DNA of 46,732 nucleotides from UBA4738 sp002413305 (GCA_036847185.1 DAIUAM010000025.1:1-46732), one strand, 5' to 3'. Positions 8,161 to 18,013 are shown, counted from the stretch's first letter. Made by a program: numbers and translations. The notes: a model not told the origin generated them from the sequence alone.

Positions 8161-9374
8161 GGTTCGACCTCCGGCTTGGCGGGGATGGCCGGCACGGGCA
8201 CCGGGGGCGCCGGAGGACCCTCTGGTTCGGCGCTCCGCGGCTTCCCGACCAGGGCGGGCGCGAACAGGAGCAACACCAGGATGGTGGCCAGGAAGGTGAC
8301 ATAGGCCGCCTTCCAGTTCCCATAGACCTTCGGCAGCTGGATCGCCGCGGCGGTGACGAGGATCCACAGCAGCCCGATGGGGATGAGGGCCTTCCAGCCG
8401 AAGCTCATCAGCCGGTCGTACCGGAACCGCGGGAGCGTGGCCCGGATCCAGATCATCGCGTAGACGACGGCGACCAGCTTCACCGCGAACCACACCGACG
8501 GCCACAGCCACGGCACGACGTGGAACATCGGGCCTCGCCATCCCCCCAGGAAGAGCGTCACGCCCACCGAGGACACCGTGACCATGTGCAGGTACTCGGC
8601 CAGGTAGAACATCGCGAACTTGATCCCGCTGTACTCGGTGTGGTGCCCGGCGACGAGCTCGGTCTCCGCCTCGGGGAGATCGAACGGAGGCCGGTTGGTC
8701 TCGGCCAGGGCTGCCGTCATGTAGATCAGGAAGGCGGGGAACTGCAGGAAGAGGTTCCACTTCGGGAGCCACGTCAGCCAGGACACGCCGAAGTGCCGTC
8801 CTTGCAGCGCCACGATCCTGGAGAGCGTGAGCGTGCCGCTGTAGAGCATCACGGCCACCAGGGCCAGGCCCATCCCGACCTCGTAGGAGATCATCTGCGC
8901 GGTGGCCCGGATGGAGCCGAGCAGCGGGTAGTTCGAACCGCTCGACCAGCCGGCCAGCACAACACCGTAGACAGCGAGTGACGCCATGGCCAGGATCCAC
9001 AGGATGCCGATGTTCAAGTCGGTCCCCTGGAACGGGATGCGGTGGCCGAACAGCCGGACGCCGGTGCCGAAGGGGATCACCGCGAACGCCAGGAAGGCAG
9101 GAACGAGCGCCGCCACGGGCGCGACCAGGTAGACGGCCCGGTCCGCGGTGATCGGCATGATCCCTTCCTTGAAGAAGAGCTTCGCGCCATCGGCGAGGGT
9201 CACCAGGATGCCGGCCGGGCCGGCCCGGTTGGGGCCGGGCCGCATCTGCATGTCGGCCACGACCTTGCGCTCCATCCAGATGACCAGCATCACCACAACG
9301 AGCAGCCCGGCGAAGATGACCACCATGCGGGCCACCAGGAGGATCCAGCCCACCCAGTCGATCTTCGCCAGCAT
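8157..9374 (-). CDS. nuoH: NADH-quinone oxidoreductase subunit H
   Basis: Quinone-site membrane subunit (ND1 family), 405 residues with about eight helices. Seen are RMVVIFAGLLVVVMLVIWMERKVVADMQMR with the conserved MERKV segment, the GPNRAGP motif, and the acidic AALAETNRPPFDLPEAETELVAG segment facing the quinone cavity. The ATG at 9374 abuts the nuoG stop. The Pro-rich C-terminal extension of about 40 residues is common in actinobacterial NuoH. Confidence 0.97.
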   Translation of the reverse strand: MLAKIDWVGWILLVARMVVIFAGLLVVVMLVIWMERKVVADMQMRPGPNRAGPAGILVTLADGAKLFFKEGIMPITADRAVYLVAPVAALVPAFLAFAVIPFGTGVRLFGHRIPFQGTDLNIGILWILAMASLAVYGVVLAGWSSGSNYPLLGSIRATAQMISYEVGMGLALVAVMLYSGTLTLSRIVALQGRHFGVSWLTWLPKWNLFLQFPAFLIYMTAALAETNRPPFDLPEAETELVAGHHTEYSGIKFAMFYLAEYLHMVTVSSVGVTLFLGGWRGPMFHVVPWLWPSVWFAVKLVAVVYAMIWIRATLPRFRYDRLMSFGWKALIPIGLLWILVTAAAIQLPKVYGNWKAAYVTFLATILVLLLFAPALVGKPRSAEPEGPPAPPVPVPAIPAKPEVEP

Positions 9375-11795
9375 CTAGACCGTCGCCTCCTGCGTGGCCG
9401 TGGCGGGCTCGAGCGTCGCCGGCGTGAACCGCGCCCCGCTGAGCAGCGTGTTCGCTTCCAGCCCCGGCTGGTTCCAGGGCGCGAACGCCACCCCGGGAGC
9501 GATCCGGTCGGTCACCACCGCGGGCACCCTGGCCTGGCCGGCCTGCGTGGCGACCAGGACCTCGTCGCCGTCCGAGATGCCGTGACGGGAGGCATCGTCA
9601 GGGTGCAGCTCGACGAACGCCGGCTTCTCCAGCGCCGCCTTGAGCATCCCGGCCCCCGTCGACAGTCGCCCTTCGTCGACGAGCAGCGGATAGCTGAACA
9701 ATGTGAGCGCGGATCCCGTCTCCGAGGGTGCCGGAGCGGCCGTCGCCCAGGTCGTGGCTCCGGGCCCGCCAGCGGGAAGGCCGACCGCCGGGACACGGGC
9801 CAGCCGTCCCATCTCCTCGTGGAGGTCATCCAGGGAAGCGAAGCCGAGGTCGGAGCCCATCGCCTCGGACAGTTCCTGGAAGATCTGCCAGTCCGATCTC
9901 GCCATGCCGAGGGGAGACCGGACCGGCCGGAGGCGCTGGGTTCGGCCCTCCCAGTCCGTGTAGTGGCCGTCCTTCTCGAGGAACGGGGCGGCGGGAAGCA
10001 TGGCGTCCGCGTAGATCGCCATGGTGTCCTGCGTGGCGTCCACGACCACCTTGTAGCGCACGTTCTCCAGGGCCCGGCGGACCAGCGCCGCATCCGGGAA
10101 GTCGCGGAGCGGGTCCACGCCGACCAGGAACAGCACTTCGATCTCGCGGTCGGCGGCGGCGCGAAGGATCGCCGCGGTGTCCCGGCCCGGGTGCCGCGGC
10201 AGCTCGGCGCCCCACGCGCTCTCGACCTGCGAACGGCCGCCCGCGTCTTGGACAGCCCGCCCCCCGGGCAGCAGGCCCGGGTGCAGCCCCGCCTGGAGGG
10301 CGCCGCGGTCGTTCGCCCTCCGGCACAGGTAGACGAACCGGCCCCCGTACTCGGATGCGAACGCGGCCGAGGCGGCCACGGCGCCGGGGCTCTCCGCCAG
10401 CCGCGGCCCGGCCAGGACCAGCACCGAACCGCCGGCGTCTCCGAGCGCGGCGCGCAACCGGCCCCCCGGTGAATCGGGATCCGCGCCGGTCAGCCCCGCG
10501 AGGACCGATGCCTCCTCGCCGGGCCGGCAGAGGAGGTGTTCGCCTTCGTCCCACAGCCGCGTGACCCGGGGATGGACGACGAACACCTTTGCCCCGTGCC
10601 GTCGGACCGCCTTCCGGATGCGGAGGTGCAGGATGGGTAGCTCCTGCTCAGCGTCCAACCCGACGACCACGATCACCGAGGCCTGCTCCACGTCCCGGTA
10701 GGTGACGGGGATCCCGGCGGCCTGTGCCTGTTCGATCTCCAGGGGCACGTCCCCCGCGCCGGTCGGCCGATGGTCCAGATCGTTCGTCCCGAAGGCCACC
10801 CGGGCCAGCTTGGACAGGGAGTACGCGTCCTCATCGGACAGGCGGCCGCCGGCCAGGAACGCCACCGGCTTGCCCCGGCACCACGAGGCGATCGCGTCGA
10901 ACGCTTCCCCGAAGGACACCGGCTCCAGCCCTCGGTCGCGGAGCAGCGGCGTGGTCAGGCGATCCGGCTGGTCCACCCACGGGAAAGCGAACCGCCCCTT
11001 GTCGCACAGCCAGGCGTCGTTCACGTCCTCGTTGTCGCGGGCGAGGTGACGGACGACCTCGCCCCGCCGCAGGTCGACTTTCAGGTTGCAGCCGCACGCG
11101 CAGTGGGGGCAGATCGTGTCGGCGGAGCGGATGTCGAAGGGCCGGGCGGCGAATCGGTACGTGGTGGCGGTCAGCGCGCCGACCGGGCAGATCTGGATGA
11201 CGTTGCCCGAGAACGGGCTCTCGAAGTCCTCGCCCGGGGCGATGCTGACCTGTTCGGCCGCACCCCGGTCGAACAGCTCGATGAAGCGGTCACCGCTGAT
11301 CTGGTCGCAGAACCGCGTGCACCGCGCACACAGCACGCACCGTTCGCGGTCCAGGTTCACCAGCGGGGAGAGCGGCAGCGGCTTGCGGTAGGTTCGCTTC
11401 GCCTCGATGTACCGGCTGTGGCCGCCGCCGAACGCCAGCGCCTGGTCCTGGAGCGGGCACTCCCCACCCCGGTCGCACACCGGGCAGTCGAGCGGATGGT
11501 TGATCAGCAGGAACTCGAGCACGGCCTCCTGCGCGTCGCGGACCTCGTCGTCGGTGTACTGCGTGTGGACCACCATGTCGGGGGCCACCGGTGTCGAACA
11601 CGACGTCATGAGCTTGCGCTGGCCTTCGACCTTCACGTAGCACTGGCGGCACGCGGCGACCGGCTCGAGCAGCGGATGGTCGCAGAACCGGGGGATCTCG
11701 ATGCCGAGCTCCTCGGCGGCCCGGATGATCAGCGTCCCGCGGGGCACGCTGACCTCCTTGCCGTCGACCGTGACGGTGACCAGCTCGGCGCTCAC
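9375..11795 (-). CDS. nuoG: NADH-quinone oxidoreductase subunit G
   Basis: Large iron-sulfur subunit, about 806 residues. In order: an N-terminal [2Fe-2S] ferredoxin fold (CDHPLLEPVAACRQC then SCSTPV); the His-Cys3 cluster motif HPLDCPVCDRGGEC; the [4Fe-4S] set CVLCARC with a distant CPVGAL; then CPHCACGC with a downstream WLCDKGR Cys, matching the optional N7 cluster retained in E. coli and Thermus; finally a molybdopterin-oxidoreductase-like domain without visible catalytic use. I chose the GTG at 11795 (VSAELVTVTVDG), which overlaps the nuoF stop as GTGA. The open frame continues further upstream but only as the antisense-phase shadow of nuoF. Confidence 0.95.
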   Translation of the reverse strand: MSAELVTVTVDGKEVSVPRGTLIIRAAEELGIEIPRFCDHPLLEPVAACRQCYVKVEGQRKLMTSCSTPVAPDMVVHTQYTDDEVRDAQEAVLEFLLINHPLDCPVCDRGGECPLQDQALAFGGGHSRYIEAKRTYRKPLPLSPLVNLDRERCVLCARCTRFCDQISGDRFIELFDRGAAEQVSIAPGEDFESPFSGNVIQICPVGALTATTYRFAARPFDIRSADTICPHCACGCNLKVDLRRGEVVRHLARDNEDVNDAWLCDKGRFAFPWVDQPDRLTTPLLRDRGLEPVSFGEAFDAIASWCRGKPVAFLAGGRLSDEDAYSLSKLARVAFGTNDLDHRPTGAGDVPLEIEQAQAAGIPVTYRDVEQASVIVVVGLDAEQELPILHLRIRKAVRRHGAKVFVVHPRVTRLWDEGEHLLCRPGEEASVLAGLTGADPDSPGGRLRAALGDAGGSVLVLAGPRLAESPGAVAASAAFASEYGGRFVYLCRRANDRGALQAGLHPGLLPGGRAVQDAGGRSQVESAWGAELPRHPGRDTAAILRAAADREIEVLFLVGVDPLRDFPDAALVRRALENVRYKVVVDATQDTMAIYADAMLPAAPFLEKDGHYTDWEGRTQRLRPVRSPLGMARSDWQIFQELSEAMGSDLGFASLDDLHEEMGRLARVPAVGLPAGGPGATTWATAAPAPSETGSALTLFSYPLLVDEGRLSTGAGMLKAALEKPAFVELHPDDASRHGISDGDEVLVATQAGQARVPAVVTDRIAPGVAFAPWNQPGLEANTLLSGARFTPATLEPATATQEATV

Positions 11796-13168
11796 CCCAG
11801 CACCTCTCCCAGGTCGAGCTCCCGGCCCTCGGGCAGGATCTGGGCGGTCCCGCCCTCCGTTCCCCCGGTCCGGGGGCTTGCGGCCCGCACCAGCTCCCGG
11901 TCCTCCCGGAACGGGCACCACCCCAGGCGGATGTGCTCCTCGTACTCGTCGCGGAAGAACTTGATGGACGAATCGATCGGGCTGACCGCGCCGTCGGCCA
12001 GCGCGCAGAACGCCTTGAACAGCATGTTCCTGCCGGTGTCCTGCAGGAGGTCGATGTCCTCCATCCGCCCGTGGCCCCGTTCGATCCGCTCCAAGACCCG
12101 GGCCGCCCACCAGGTCCCCTCGCGGCACGGCGTGCACTTCCCGCAGGACTCGTGGGCATAGAACTGTGTGAACCGCAGGACCGCGTCGACGATGCAGTCG
12201 CGTTCGTCCAGCACGATCATGGCTTTCGTCCCCAGCAGCGATCCGGCCGCCTGCACGGAGTCGAAATCCATCGGCGTGTCCAGGTGTTCTTCGACCAGGA
12301 ACGGCGTCGAGGAGCCGCCCGGCGTGAAGGCCTTCAACCGCTTCCCGTCCCGGACGCCCCCGGCCATCTCCAGTAGCTCCCGGGCCGGGGTGCCCATCGG
12401 CGCCTCGTGGTTGCCGGGGCGTTCGACCTTCCCGCTGATCGAGAACACGCCCGGGCCCGCCGACTTCTCGGAGCCGATCGAGGCGAACCACTGCGCTCCG
12501 CGGTCGATGATGTGCGGGACGCACGACAGCGTCTCCACGTTGTTGATGACCGTCGGCGACCGGTACAACCCCTCGACCGCGGGGAACGGCGGGCGAAGCT
12601 TCGGCTGGCCGCGGCGCCCCTCTAGCGATTCCAGCAGGGCCGTCTCCTCCCCGCAGATGTACGCTCCGGCCCCCCGGTGCACGACGATGTCCAGGTCGAA
12701 GTCGCTGCCGACGATCCTCCTGCCGAGGTAGCCCTTCTCGTAGGCCTCACCGACCGCCCGCTCGAGGACGGTCCCGGGCCACACGAACTCGCCGCGCGTG
12801 TAGATGAACACGGTGTGGCACCGAACCGCGTACGCGCAGATGATGGCGCCCTCGACCAGCTGGTGCGGGTCGCGTTCGACCAGCTCCCTGTTGTTGAACG
12901 TGCCGGGCTCGCTCTCGTCGAAGTTGACCGTCACGTAGACCGGTTTGCCGGTGTTCTGGGGGATGAACGACCACTTCGTCCCCGTCGGGAAGCCGGCCCC
13001 GCCCCGGCCGCGGAGGCCGCTGGCCTTGACCTCGTCGATGACGGCGTCGGGCGTCATCCCGAGCGCCTTGTGGAGCGCCGCGTACCCGCCGGTCTTCTCG
13101 TACCCGTCCATGGTGACGGCATCGGGGTTCCCCCACCGAGCCGTCAGGACCGGTTCGAACTCAGCCAT
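11792..13168 (-). CDS. nuoF: NADH-quinone oxidoreductase subunit F (NADH/FMN)
   Basis: NADH-oxidising subunit of 458 residues. Visible are the FMN-binding GLRGRGGAGFPTGTKW stretch, the NADH region GAGAYICGEETALLESLEG, and the [4Fe-4S] N3 motif ESCGKCTPCREGT with its fourth Cys in a later AFCALADG segment. The ATG at 13168 overlaps the end of nuoE by 8 nt. Its presence, with nuoE and nuoG, shows that this operon encodes a full NADH-using 14-subunit complex. Confidence 0.97.
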   Translation of the reverse strand: MAEFEPVLTARWGNPDAVTMDGYEKTGGYAALHKALGMTPDAVIDEVKASGLRGRGGAGFPTGTKWSFIPQNTGKPVYVTVNFDESEPGTFNNRELVERDPHQLVEGAIICAYAVRCHTVFIYTRGEFVWPGTVLERAVGEAYEKGYLGRRIVGSDFDLDIVVHRGAGAYICGEETALLESLEGRRGQPKLRPPFPAVEGLYRSPTVINNVETLSCVPHIIDRGAQWFASIGSEKSAGPGVFSISGKVERPGNHEAPMGTPARELLEMAGGVRDGKRLKAFTPGGSSTPFLVEEHLDTPMDFDSVQAAGSLLGTKAMIVLDERDCIVDAVLRFTQFYAHESCGKCTPCREGTWWAARVLERIERGHGRMEDIDLLQDTGRNMLFKAFCALADGAVSPIDSSIKFFRDEYEEHIRLGWCPFREDRELVRAASPRTGGTEGGTAQILPEGRELDLGEVLG

Positions 13169-13817
13169 CGGACGCCGCCCCCTCCGCCGGCCGGAGGCCG
13201 TTCAGCCCCGCGAGCGTCCGGGAGACCTCTTTCAGCTCACCCGGCACACCACCCCGCGACGCTTCGGGCACGCTCCCTGCCCGGATGGACCCGATCATCT
13301 GCTCGAGCTGCTGCTGGGAGACTCGGTCGAAGAACAGATAGTTGAGGGCCACGACCGGCGCCGTGTCGCACGCGGCCAGGCACTCCTCCTCCTCAAGGGT
13401 GAACAGGCCATCGGCGGTCACCTGCTCGCTCCCCGGGCCGAGCAGCTCCTTCGCCCGCTGGTACAACGCCCGCCCGCCCACCAGCGAGCACGAGGGGTTC
13501 GTGCAGATCGACAGCACGTACCTCCCGCAGGGATGGAGCTTGAGCATGGTGTAGAAGGTGGCCACGGCTTCGACCTCGGCGGTAGTGATGCCGAGCAGCT
13601 CGCCCACCTCCCGCATGCCCTGGCGCGGGACCCACCCGGCCTCCGATTGGACGAGGTAGAGGAGCGGGACCAGGGCCGAACGCCGCGTGGGGTACTTCGC
13701 GATGATCCGCTCGGCCTGCCGGCGAACCGCCTCCGACAGCACCGGGCTGGGCACGTCGTCCTCGACCACCCGGAGGGGCGCGAGTTGGCCGGTCTGTGAG
13801 TCTGGGACCCGGCTCAC
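13161..13817 (-). CDS. nuoE: NADH-quinone oxidoreductase subunit E ([2Fe-2S])
   Basis: Thioredoxin-fold subunit carrying cluster N1a, 218 residues (family about 160-240). The cluster cysteines appear as CTNPSC and CLAACDTAP. The N-terminal helical part includes KYPTRRSALVPLLYLVQSEAG and EVEAVATFYTMLKLHPCGRY, typical of the family. The start is GTG at 13817, 7 nt after the nuoD stop. A Gly/Pro/Glu-rich C-terminal tail of roughly 40 residues has no recognised function. Confidence 0.96.
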   Translation of the reverse strand: MSRVPDSQTGQLAPLRVVEDDVPSPVLSEAVRRQAERIIAKYPTRRSALVPLLYLVQSEAGWVPRQGMREVGELLGITTAEVEAVATFYTMLKLHPCGRYVLSICTNPSCSLVGGRALYQRAKELLGPGSEQVTADGLFTLEEEECLAACDTAPVVALNYLFFDRVSQQQLEQMIGSIRAGSVPEASRGGVPGELKEVSRTLAGLNGLRPAEGAASDG

Positions 13818-13824
13818 GCGGTCC

Positions 13825-15057
13825 TCATCGGTCGGCGTCTCCCATCACGGGGTCGATGCTGGCCACGGCGGCCACCACGTCGGCGATCAGCGAGTTCTCG
13901 ATCATCGTGGGGATCGACTGCAGGTTGGCGAAGCTCGGCCCGCGCAGGTGCACCCGGTAGGGACGGACCCCGCCGTCCGACACGACGTATACCCCGAGCT
14001 CCCCGCGGGGGGATTCGACCGCCTGGTACACCTCGCCGGCCGGGACCTTGAAGCCCTGGGTCACCATCTTGAAGTGGTTGATCAGGGCCTCCATCGACTC
14101 CTCCATGATGTGCTTGATGTACCGCTCGGAGTTGCCGATGCCGTCGGGGCCGACTTCGAGCTCGGCCGGCCACCGCACGCGCGTGTCCTCGACCATGACC
14201 GGGCCGGGCTCCAGGCGGTCCACGCACTGCTCGATGATCCGGACCGACTGGCGGATCTCCTCGAGCCGGACCTCGTACCGGGCGAAGCAGTCGCTGTCGG
14301 TCCGGGTGGGCACATCGAACTCGTACGTCTCGTAGCCGAGGTACGGCGTCGACCTGCGCAGGTCCCAGCCCAGGCCCGAGGCGCGGAGCATGGGCCCGGT
14401 GACACCCAACGCGAGCAGGTCCGGCTGCGCAAGGTACCCGATCCCCACCGTGCGCTGCCGCCAGATCGGGTTACCGGTCAGGAGCTCCTCGTACTCGTGG
14501 AGCCGCTTCGGCATGAGCTGCACGAAGTCCCGAACCTTGTCGGTGGCGCCGGGCGGCAGGTCCATGGAGAGCCCGCCCACCCGGACGTAGGCGTGGTTCA
14601 TCCGCAGGCCCGTGACCATCTCGAAGATGTCCAGGATGGTCTCCCGCTCCCGGAAGCCGTACAGCATGATCGAGATCGCTCCCAGCTCGAGGCCGGTGGT
14701 GGCCAGCCACACGAGGTGTGAGGCGATCCGGTTCAGCTCCATCACCATCACCCGGATCATCTGGGCCCGGGGGGGCGCTTCGATGCCCAGCAGGCGCTCC
14801 ACGGCCAGGCAGTAGCCCACCTCGTTGAAGAAGGGGCTGAGGTAGTCGGCGCGGGTGACGAAGGTGACGCCCTGCTGCCACGTCCGGTATTCGGTGTTCT
14901 TCTCGATGCCGGTGTGGAGATAGCCGAGGACCGGGCGGCAGGAGACCACGTACTCGCCGTCGAGCTCCAGCACCATCCGGAGCACCCCGTGGGTCGACGG
15001 GTGCTGCGGGCCCATGTTGATGATCATGGTCTCTTCGCGGACCGCGTCCCCGGCCAT
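13825..15057 (-). CDS. nuoD: NADH-quinone oxidoreductase subunit D
   Basis: The 49-kDa-type subunit that builds the quinone-binding pocket with NuoB, 410 residues. MGPQHPSTHGVLR near the N-terminus contains the conserved His residues of the quinone site, and GYLHTGIEKN and the late SPRGELGVYVVSDG segments are family hallmarks. The ATG at 15057 follows the nuoC stop by one base. nuoC and nuoD are separate genes, not fused as in E. coli. Confidence 0.97.
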   Translation of the reverse strand: MAGDAVREETMIINMGPQHPSTHGVLRMVLELDGEYVVSCRPVLGYLHTGIEKNTEYRTWQQGVTFVTRADYLSPFFNEVGYCLAVERLLGIEAPPRAQMIRVMVMELNRIASHLVWLATTGLELGAISIMLYGFRERETILDIFEMVTGLRMNHAYVRVGGLSMDLPPGATDKVRDFVQLMPKRLHEYEELLTGNPIWRQRTVGIGYLAQPDLLALGVTGPMLRASGLGWDLRRSTPYLGYETYEFDVPTRTDSDCFARYEVRLEEIRQSVRIIEQCVDRLEPGPVMVEDTRVRWPAELEVGPDGIGNSERYIKHIMEESMEALINHFKMVTQGFKVPAGEVYQAVESPRGELGVYVVSDGGVRPYRVHLRGPSFANLQSIPTMIENSLIADVVAAVASIDPVMGDADR

Positions 15058-15058
15058 G

Positions 15059-15558
15059 TCAGATCCCTCGCTGGTCGGGGGGCGGGATGAACGCGCCCTT
15101 GAAGGCCGTGTTCACTCCGGCCAGGGGCTCGGTCTTGCGCAGCGGATGCCCGACCCACCCCTCCGGCATCTCGATCCGCCGGAGGTCCGGATGCCCGTCG
15201 AACACCACCCCGAAGAAGTCGAACACCTCCCGCTCCAACCAGCTCGCTCCCGGCCACAGCGACGTCACGGACGGGGCGTGCGGAGGGTCGGGCTCGGGCG
15301 GCAGCCCGACCTTCACCCGAAGGCGATGCCCGTGTTCCATCGAGAGCACGTGGTATGCGAGCCAGAACCGGGGATCCAGGTCGGGCCAGTCCGTCGCGGT
15401 GAGGTCGGACAGGAAGGCCAGCCGCAGGTCCGGTTCGTCGCGGAGCCACGCCAGGGCGCGAAGGAGGTCACCGGGGGGCACTACCACCGTCACCTCGCCG
15501 CGCGCCTCGAGGGCGTCCGGGAAGCGTTCGCGAAGCCGCTCGGCCATCTCGGTCGGGT

Positions 15559-15562
<4 letters not shown>
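15059..15562 (-). CDS. nuoC: NADH-quinone oxidoreductase subunit C
   Basis: The 30-kDa-type peripheral subunit, about 167 residues. Visible are DLTATDWPDLDPRFWLAYHVLS and WPGASWLEREVFDFFGVVFDGHPDLRRI, the latter being the signature of this family. The chosen GTG at 15562 overlaps the nuoB stop as GTGA. The longer open frame upstream runs over nuoB and nuoA in another phase and is not coding. Slightly shorter than many actinobacterial NuoC proteins, which carry N-terminal extensions. Confidence 0.95.
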
Positions 15563-16080
<518 letters not shown>

Positions 16081-16083
16081 GGG

Positions 16084-16602
16084 CTAGCCCCCTCCCGCCG
16101 CAACCGTGTGTGGATCGACCGGCTGCGCGGCCAGCTCGGGCATGGCGACCCGTTCGTCGACCTCTCCGGGGCCGTGCTCCACCCAGGGAGGCAGCCGACC
16201 CGCAGTCACACCGGGCACCGACACGCGGGCCACCCGCCGGGGGGCATCCCATTCGAGCCCGCCCTTCTGCCACACATAGAGGTAGGCGACGAACACCAGA
16301 CCGATGAACACCACCATCTCGACCAGACCGAACACCCCCAGCCCCCGGAACGCGACCGCCCACGGGAACAGGAAGATCGTCTCGATGTCGAACACGATGA
16401 ACAGCATCGCCACCACGTAGAACTTCACGGGGTAGCGTTCGGCCTTTGGCAGCCGGATCGGGGTGATGCCCGACTCGTATGGCGCGACCTTGGCCGGCGA
16501 GGGCTTCCGCGGGCTGACCAGCGCGGCCACCGCGATCGAACCCACGGCGAACACGCCCGCGATGGCGGCCAGGATCACGATCGGGACGTAGCCGGCGGTC
16601 AC
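16084..16602 (-). CDS. nuoA: NADH-quinone oxidoreductase subunit A with C-terminal tail
   Basis: Three-helix membrane subunit, about 172 residues. The first 120 residues match the family (PYESGITPIRLP loop, then VFDIETIFLFPW). The loop Cys usual in NuoA/ND3 is Ser here. The last 50 or so residues form a hydrophilic Pro/Val/Glu-rich tail that most NuoA proteins lack; its role is unknown. The GTG at 16602 with GGGAGAGGA upstream was chosen over longer options because the helix begins at once (VTAGYVPIVILAAIAG). First nuo gene of the full operon, 31 nt after the reductase gene. Confidence 0.95.
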   Translation of the reverse strand: MTAGYVPIVILAAIAGVFAVGSIAVAALVSPRKPSPAKVAPYESGITPIRLPKAERYPVKFYVVAMLFIVFDIETIFLFPWAVAFRGLGVFGLVEMVVFIGLVFVAYLYVWQKGGLEWDAPRRVARVSVPGVTAGRLPPWVEHGPGEVDERVAMPELAAQPVDPHTVAAGGG

Positions 16603-16633
16603 CGCCCGGTTCCTCTCCCGGCCACCCGCGCCC

Positions 16634-17875
16634 TCAACCGTCCGAGGCCGTCGAGATGATCCCGTGCATGAGCCGGTCGGGAACCGAGCCGTCCCTCCCA
16701 TCGGTGAGGTTCGCCATGAACCGCAGCGCGAACCGCATCAGCGGCTCGCGGGTGAAGCCGTGCCGTACCGCGAACTGCATGAACTTCGGGTGGCCGAGCA
16801 TCCGGCTCCACGTGCGACCGATGTGGTAGTAGCGGCCGTAGCGCTCCCGGATCAGGGTCGGGTACAGGTTGGCGATGGCCGGCCGGGCCAGCAGGAGCGC
16901 GTCGCAGATCAGCCCGGCGGCCAGCTCGCCGGTCTCCATGGCGTAGGCGATGCCCTCGCCGTTGAATGGGTTCGTCATGCCCGCGGCGTCGCCTACCAGC
17001 AGCAGCCCGGGCACCGCCACGGGCTGGCGGTTGATCCCCATCGGGATCGGGCCGGACAGGAGCGGCGAGGCGGCGTGCTCCTCGTCGAGCTCCCACTCCT
17101 TGGGCAGGCGAGACAGGAACAGGTCCATGACCTTGCGGCTGGAGAACTCCTTGAACCGGGGGAAGGTGTTCAGCAGGCCAACCCCGACGTTGACCGTTCC
17201 GTCCCCCATGGGGAAGATCCAGCCGTACCCCGGGAGCAGCCCGCCGTCGAGCTCGTCCGGCAGGTTCAGGAACGCCTCGTACATGGGAGGGGCCGGCCGG
17301 GAGACCCCGTAGTAGCGGCGGGCGGCGATGGCCACCGGGGCGTCGTGCCGGCGTCCGATCCCGGCCCGCGTGCCGAAGCGGCTCGACGCGCCGTCCGCGG
17401 CGATCACGAACCGAGCGCTGACCTCCCAGCTGGTATCGCCCTCCCGGAGGGTCGCCCCGGCCACCCACCCTCGGTCCATGACGGGTCGCGTGGCCTCCAC
17501 GCCCTGCAGGAACGTGGCCCCGGCCTTCTCGGCCCGCATGGCCAGCAGATGGTCGAATTCGAACCGCGTCCGGGTCACGCCGAACCTGGGGAACGACCGC
17601 GTCTCCGGCCAGGGGAGGTCCAGGCGGAAGCCGTCGACGCCGTAGGAGCGGAGCCCCTCGACCCGTACGAACCCCGCCTCGGTCGGGTCGATGCCCATCG
17701 CCTCGATGGCCCGGACCCCGTAGGGGGTGATGCCGTCCCCGCAGACCTTCTCGCGGGGGAACACGGCCTTGTCGACCAGCAGCACGTCCACCCCACGGCG
17801 GGCCAGATGGTAGGCGCAGGCAGAGCCGCCGGGGCCGGCGCCCACTACGAGCACGTCGGTCCGGGTGATTGTCAC
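16634..17875 (-). CDS. FAD-dependent geranylgeranyl-reductase family protein (operon copy)
   Basis: A 413-residue flavoprotein predicted to reduce isoprenoid double bonds, probably in the menaquinone tail (compare mycobacterial MenJ). The N-terminal Rossmann motif VVGAGPGGSACAYHLARRG is followed by DKAVFPREKVCGDGITP, the hallmark of the family. A later GDAAGMTNPFNGEGIAYAME segment is the second FAD contact. The ATG lies at 17875. It is the first gene of the nuo transcript, a placement seen in actinobacteria and consistent with a quinone role. A paralogue sits at 20016-21194. The true substrate is not fixed by sequence. Confidence 0.9.
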   Translation of the reverse strand: MTITRTDVLVVGAGPGGSACAYHLARRGVDVLLVDKAVFPREKVCGDGITPYGVRAIEAMGIDPTEAGFVRVEGLRSYGVDGFRLDLPWPETRSFPRFGVTRTRFEFDHLLAMRAEKAGATFLQGVEATRPVMDRGWVAGATLREGDTSWEVSARFVIAADGASSRFGTRAGIGRRHDAPVAIAARRYYGVSRPAPPMYEAFLNLPDELDGGLLPGYGWIFPMGDGTVNVGVGLLNTFPRFKEFSSRKVMDLFLSRLPKEWELDEEHAASPLLSGPIPMGINRQPVAVPGLLLVGDAAGMTNPFNGEGIAYAMETGELAAGLICDALLLARPAIANLYPTLIRERYGRYYHIGRTWSRMLGHPKFMQFAVRHGFTREPLMRFALRFMANLTDGRDGSVPDRLMHGIISTASDG

Positions 17876-17910
17876 GGCCGCTCCACCGCGGCCGGTGGCT
17901 TTTTCACACG

Positions 17911-17940
17911 CTCCGCGCGGACAGGTTGGTCCGCGCGGAC
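17911..17940. repeat. Tandem palindromic 12-mer next to Rex site
   Basis: The perfect palindrome GTCCGCGCGGAC (17929-17940) is preceded by a one-mismatch copy, CTCCGCGCGGAC (17911-17922), 18 nt apart centre to centre. Both lie downstream of the predicted start of the ggr-nuo transcript and touch the Rex-type site. They could be operators for a second regulator or form a leader hairpin. No known factor is assigned. Confidence 0.6.
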
Positions 17941-17941
17941 T

Positions 17942-17959
17942 TTGTGAACGGTTTCACGA
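17942..17959. promoter_or_regulatory. Rex-type operator of the ggr-nuo operon
   Basis: The site reads TTGTGAACGGTTTCACGA, matching TTGTGAA-N4-TTCACAA with one mismatch in the right arm. It starts immediately downstream of the predicted -10 (17966-17971), so it covers the transcription start. Rex is known to repress nuoA-N in Streptomyces when NADH/NAD+ is low, which agrees with this location. Confidence 0.85.
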
Positions 17960-17965
17960 AGTCCA

Positions 17966-17994
17966 ATCGTAGGCCGGGCCGTACGGACCCGCAA
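17966..17994 (-). promoter_or_regulatory. Sigma70-type promoter of the ggr-nuo operon
   Basis: On the minus strand TTGCGG (17989-17994) and TACGAT (17966-17971) are separated by exactly 17 nt. The predicted start falls at the edge of the Rex-type site. The -35 lies about 20 nt downstream of the stop of the membrane-protein gene at 18014, so read-through from that gene is also possible. Confidence 0.6.
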
Positions 17995-18013
17995 ATACGG
18001 GTCCGGACCCCCA

